Positions 6,798 to 8,336 of a stretch of DNA of 8,336 bases are shown here, one piece after another. The notes below the pieces were generated by a model, which saw only the letters and a program-made list of their open reading frames with translations, was not told where the DNA came from and did no database searches. This DNA is from Patescibacteria group bacterium (GTDB lineage: Bacteria; Patescibacteriota; Minisyncoccia; Portnoybacterales; GWB1-42-6). A program made the position numbers and the translations under genes. The DNA is taken from NCBI GenBank assembly GCA_018818145.1, contig JAHIST010000012.1, positions 1-8,336 of the forward strand, written 5' to 3'. Every line of letters starts with the position of its first letter. Positions within the stretch are counted from its first letter, which is position 1.

Positions 6798-6974
6798 TGG
6801 CGGGGTGAAACAGAGCTGTCGTCTTATTATATACGACCGGTTCTAGGCCCGCCCCGTTAGATAAAAGCTTCCGAGCTTTATCGATAATTGATTCCTAAAT
6901 AAATTAAATATTGAATAGCGAATCTGGGATGTTTTTATCTAACGGGGTGAAAGTCCTAGCACGCCTACACCAAA
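6798..6974 (+). pseudogene. Decayed tRNA with its T-loop interrupted by a palindromic element
   Basis: The piece 6798-6847 has a partial acceptor strand (TGGCGGG, 5 of 7 pairs with 6960-6966), no 5' D-stem, GAGC (6813-6816), an anticodon-like arm GTCGT/ACGAC (6818-6837) with a 10-nt loop, and GGTTCTAGG (6839-6847), identical to tRNA-Ile 6759-6767. After a 104-bp insert, 6952-6974 matches tRNA-Ile 6772-6794 at 22 of 23 positions. The T-stem halves CTAGG and CCTAG therefore bracket the insert exactly. Lacking a D-arm, it is unlikely to work as a normal tRNA. Confidence 0.55.
6848..6951. mobile_element. Palindromic element, copy B, inside tRNA T-loop
   Basis: Arms CCCCGTTAGATAAAA (6852-6866) and its exact reverse complement (6933-6947), 15 bp, around 66 bp of AT-rich sequence with a small internal hairpin AAAGCT-TCCG-AGCTTT. 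It replaces the four T-loop bases TTCG present in the intact tRNA-Ile. Mobility is inferred from the position within a duplicated tRNA segment and from the other copies; no transposase is present. CGGGGTGAAA at its right end (6943-6952) also occurs at 6801-6810. Confidence 0.6.
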
Positions 6975-6991
6975 TAGCTTATTGTAAGGCA

Positions 6992-7306
6992 ATGAAAAAC
7001 TCAAAAATTATTTTTTGGAGCGCAATAAATTCTCTTGCGACGGCAATCTATGTTTCTCTGGTTGCTTATCTTTTGTTTAATGGTGGGAAGATTTTTGGCC
7101 AGGCAACTAATTTTTGGATGCCAGTAGCCCTGCTTTTGCTTTTTGTTATCTCCGCCACCATTACCGGCCTCTTGGTTCTAGGCAGGCCGGTCTATCTTTT
7201 TTTAAACGGCGCCAAAACCGAAGCCCTTAAATTACTTTTTTACACGATCGGATTTTTGGCTTTAATTATGGTAATCGTTTTTATTACTCTTTTATTGATA
7301 AAATAA
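6992..7306 (+). CDS. Small three-TM membrane protein, unknown function
   Basis: 104 residues beginning MKNSKIIFWSAINS. Three hydrophobic spans at about 6-29, 43-65 and 80-103, linked by short loops; the second is followed by the distinctive LVLGRPVYLFLNG turn and a Lys/Glu-containing loop before the third. No charged catalytic residues in the membrane. I recall similar unnamed proteins in Parcubacteria, but no function. The ATG at 6992 has a weak AAGG five bases upstream. A TTG at 6911 opens the frame 27 codons earlier, but that stretch lies in the palindromic element and tRNA repeat and is not credible coding sequence. No promoter of its own stands out; it may be read from the tRNA-Ile transcript. 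Confidence 0.82.
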   Translation: MKNSKIIFWSAINSLATAIYVSLVAYLLFNGGKIFGQATNFWMPVALLLLFVISATITGLLVLGRPVYLFLNGAKTEALKLLFYTIGFLALIMVIVFITLLLIK

Positions 7307-7329
7307 ATCTCTACTGTTGATAAATGGAC

Positions 7330-7358
7330 TTGTAGATTCGTACTATTGATTATATAAT
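7330..7358 (+). promoter_or_regulatory. Promoter for a leaderless HTH-gene mRNA
   Basis: Perfect -10 TATAAT (7353-7358) with TTGTAG (7330-7335) 17 bp upstream; the -35 matches only at TTG. The expected start, 6-7 bp after the -10, is the A of the ATG at 7365, so the mRNA would be leaderless. No SD is present, which agrees. Confidence 0.5.
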
Positions 7359-7387
7359 TGATACATGAAATCAAAGTGGTACGAATC
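7335..7387. promoter_or_regulatory. 9-bp inverted repeat spanning the HTH-gene promoter and start
   Basis: GATTCGTAC (7335-7343) between the -35 and -10, and GTACGAATC (7379-7387) within codons 5-8. The 35-bp gap includes the -10 and start codon. Two half-sites placed like this could serve autoregulation by the encoded HTH protein; this is inference. Confidence 0.4.
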
Positions 7388-8054
7388 AAAAAACAGGGCC
7401 ATAAAGTTACGTAAACAGGGATTTTCAATTGGGAAAATTGAACGAAAATTAAATATACCTCGCTCGACTCTAAGCGGCTGGTTTAAAAACGTCAAACTCA
7501 GCCAGAGACAGAAAGAAAAATTATTGAAAAACTGGAAAAATGGATTAATTAAAGCACGCAAAAAAGCGGTTTTATGGCATAATGCGCAAAAAGAAAAAAG
7601 ACTCAAGGAAGCAAAAGATGCCGCATTAGCCACATTAAGCGATATAGATGTAGACAATAAAAATAATCTTGAATTAGCACTTGCATTTCTATATCTTGGC
7701 GAGGGAACGAAAAATAATGTAGAAACAGCAATGGGAAGCTCGAATCCTTTAATATTAAAATTCTTTTTGGCTGCTATAAAAAAAATTTATAACGTGGATG
7801 TTAAAAAAATAGGATGTGAATTAGGTCTAAGAGCCGATCAAAATCCCGGGGCTATAAAACGCTTTTGGGCAAAACAGCTTAAGCTACCTATCGGGAATTT
7901 TAGACAAATAAATATTGATTGGAGAACAAAAGGCTCAAAAACATACCCTACGTACAAAGGTGTATGTCAGCTAAGATGTGCGAATGTTGCAATACAGAGA
8001 AAACTAATGTATCTCTCAAACATGTTTTGTCAAAAAATAATAGAAGAAGACTAG
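7365..8054 (+). CDS. HTH protein with LAGLIDADG-like C-terminal domain
   Basis: 229 residues. Residues 9-42 (AIKLRKQGFSIGKIERKLNI, then PRSTLSGWF) form a resolvase/MerR-like helix-turn-helix. A highly basic helical linker follows (about 45-85). The C-terminal part contains LELALAFLYLGEGTK (102-116), which resembles a single LAGLIDADG helix with Glu113 in the acidic position, followed by SSNPLILKFFLAAIKKIYNV (125-144), the usual 'S.dP.li..Fl' helix after it, and a Cys-containing end (KGVCQLRCANVAIQRK). I recall similar HTH plus YW.EGTK-type proteins in Actinobacteria and CPR of unknown role. DNA binding is likely; nuclease activity is unproven. Codon use is much more AT-rich than in gyrA or ftsH, which suggests later acquisition. 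The TAG stop shares its last G with tRNA-Val. Confidence 0.85.
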   Translation: MKSKWYESKNRAIKLRKQGFSIGKIERKLNIPRSTLSGWFKNVKLSQRQKEKLLKNWKNGLIKARKKAVLWHNAQKEKRLKEAKDAALATLSDIDVDNKNNLELALAFLYLGEGTKNNVETAMGSSNPLILKFFLAAIKKIYNVDVKKIGCELGLRADQNPGAIKRFWAKQLKLPIGNFRQINIDWRTKGSKTYPTYKGVCQLRCANVAIQRKLMYLSNMFCQKIIEED

Positions 8055-8128
8055 GGCTCGTAGCTCAGTTGGTTTAGAGCGTCACTTTGACATAGTGAAG
8101 GCCTCCAGTTCAAATCTGGACGAGCCCA
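8054..8128 (+). tRNA. tRNA-Val (anticodon GAC)
   Basis: 75 nt with full cloverleaf: acceptor GGGCTCG/CGAGCCC, D-stem GCTC/GAGC with a 10-nt loop, anticodon stem TCACT/AGTGA with loop TTGACAT (GAC at 34-36), variable loop AGGCC, T-stem TCCAG/CTGGA with loop TTCAAAT, discriminator A. CCA is not encoded. The first G is also the last base of the upstream gene's TAG, so the tRNA must be cut from a shared transcript or start within the gene. A GTTAGA-type half-site begins eight bases after its end. Confidence 0.95.
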
Positions 8129-8136
8129 CAAATATT

Positions 8137-8230
8137 TAACGGGGCAAGTGGGAAGAGTCAGAGGCCCCTAGGCGCTTTGCGCCGAGGTGGCGGCCGAAGG
8201 CTTAACCATTCGAGTCCACTATCGCCCACC
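8137..8230 (+). other. tRNA-like remnant between palindrome half-sites
   Basis: TAACGGGG (8137-8144) pairs with CCCCGTTA (8229-8236), enclosing 84 bp. The 3' part reads as a tRNA tail: T-loop TTCGAGT (8209-8215), T-stem strand CCACT, acceptor strand ATCGCCC, A, CC. The matching T-stem 5' strand is missing (AACCA instead of AGTGG). Before it, GTGGCGGCCGAAGGCTTAA (8177-8196 region) resembles a class II tRNA D-arm, and GGCGC-TTT-GCGCC (8171-8183) is a tight hairpin. No complete tRNA can be folded. It may be a fusion of tRNA pieces or a novel structured RNA. Confidence 0.4.
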
Positions 8231-8336
8231 CCGTTAGAAATTATTGAATAATTTATTTTTGCACAAAAATTTATTTTAAGAATAAAGCGCTTTTATCAGA
8301 TAGTAAATTCCTTAATAATTTCTAACGGGGTGGGCG
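8223..8336. repeat. Palindromic element, copy C, 23-bp perfect arms, reaches window end
   Basis: Bases 8223-8245 (CGCCCACCCCGTTAG then AAATTATT) are the exact reverse complement of 8314-8336, around 68 bp of AT-rich sequence. The left arm starts in the acceptor 3' strand of the tRNA tail; the right arm ends in TGGGCG, which could be the acceptor 5' strand of a further tRNA cut off by the window edge. The arms may be longer than seen. Confidence 0.9.

Larger units (their letters stand above)
6772..6974 (+). repeat. 23-bp direct repeat of the tRNA-Ile 3' end, 180 bp apart
   Basis: 6772-6794 and 6952-6974 differ at one base (C6786 versus T6966). This is the layout left by integration at a tRNA 3' end, or by tRNA duplication followed by decay. 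The intervening 157 bp encode no protein. Confidence 0.85.

Noticed and set aside
6848..6951. Group I intron in a tRNA
   Set aside because: Only 104 bp, lacks room for a P3-P8 core, and lies in the T-loop rather than the anticodon loop where group I introns sit.
6911..6991. TTG start extending the three-TM protein by 27 residues
   Set aside because: The extension would be translated from the palindromic arm and the tRNA 3' repeat; ATG 6992 has a weak SD and gives a typical N-terminal TM segment.
7240..7657. Minus-strand frames of 62 and 104 codons
   Set aside because: Antisense to the three-TM and HTH genes and across their promoter, with no motifs.
8137..8230. Complete class II tRNA or a tmRNA
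   Set aside because: A T-loop and acceptor 3' strand are visible but the partner strands and anticodon arm cannot be found, and no tag-reading frame is present.

Overview
The window looks like a chromosomal segment of a Candidate Phyla Radiation (Patescibacteria) genome, probably Parcubacteria-like. This rests on short compact genes, a four-domain S1 protein, starts without Shine-Dalgarno sequences, AT-rich repetitive spacers, and small membrane proteins of a kind I associate with that group. UGA is used as a stop (S1 gene), so the UGA-glycine code of Gracilibacteria/Absconditabacteria is unlikely. Lineage assignment is inference.

Layout. Left third, minus strand: the 5' 612 codons of gyrA (gene runs off the left edge), preceded by a promoter and a long imperfect hairpin in its leader; upstream of it lie a 123-aa single-pass membrane protein and a UPF0173-type metallo-beta-lactamase-fold hydrolase 13 bp apart. 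A divergent intergenic region (about 3068-3393) carries a short tandem/inverted repeat and the first copy of a dispersed palindromic element with CCCCGTTAGA...TCTAACGGGG ends. Centre, plus strand: S1 RNA-binding protein, a 219-bp hairpin-rich spacer, and ftsH with all catalytic motifs. Right third, plus strand: a dense region of palindromes, two good tRNA genes (Ile-UAU and Val-GAC), a 104-bp palindromic insert lying in the T-loop of a decayed second tRNA, a three-TM small protein, and an AT-rich HTH protein with a LAGLIDADG-like C-terminal region whose stop codon overlaps tRNA-Val by one base. The window ends inside or just past another palindromic element.

The housekeeping genes (gyrase, S1, FtsH) are ordinary. 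The notable part is 6600-8336: three palindromic elements are placed directly against tRNA ends, each with the same order of arms (outward arm, inward arm, AT-rich loop, outward arm), and tRNA-like fragments lie between the arms of two of them. A putative DNA-binding protein with an endonuclease-like fold sits in the middle. Whether it acts on the elements is a hypothesis, not something the sequence proves.
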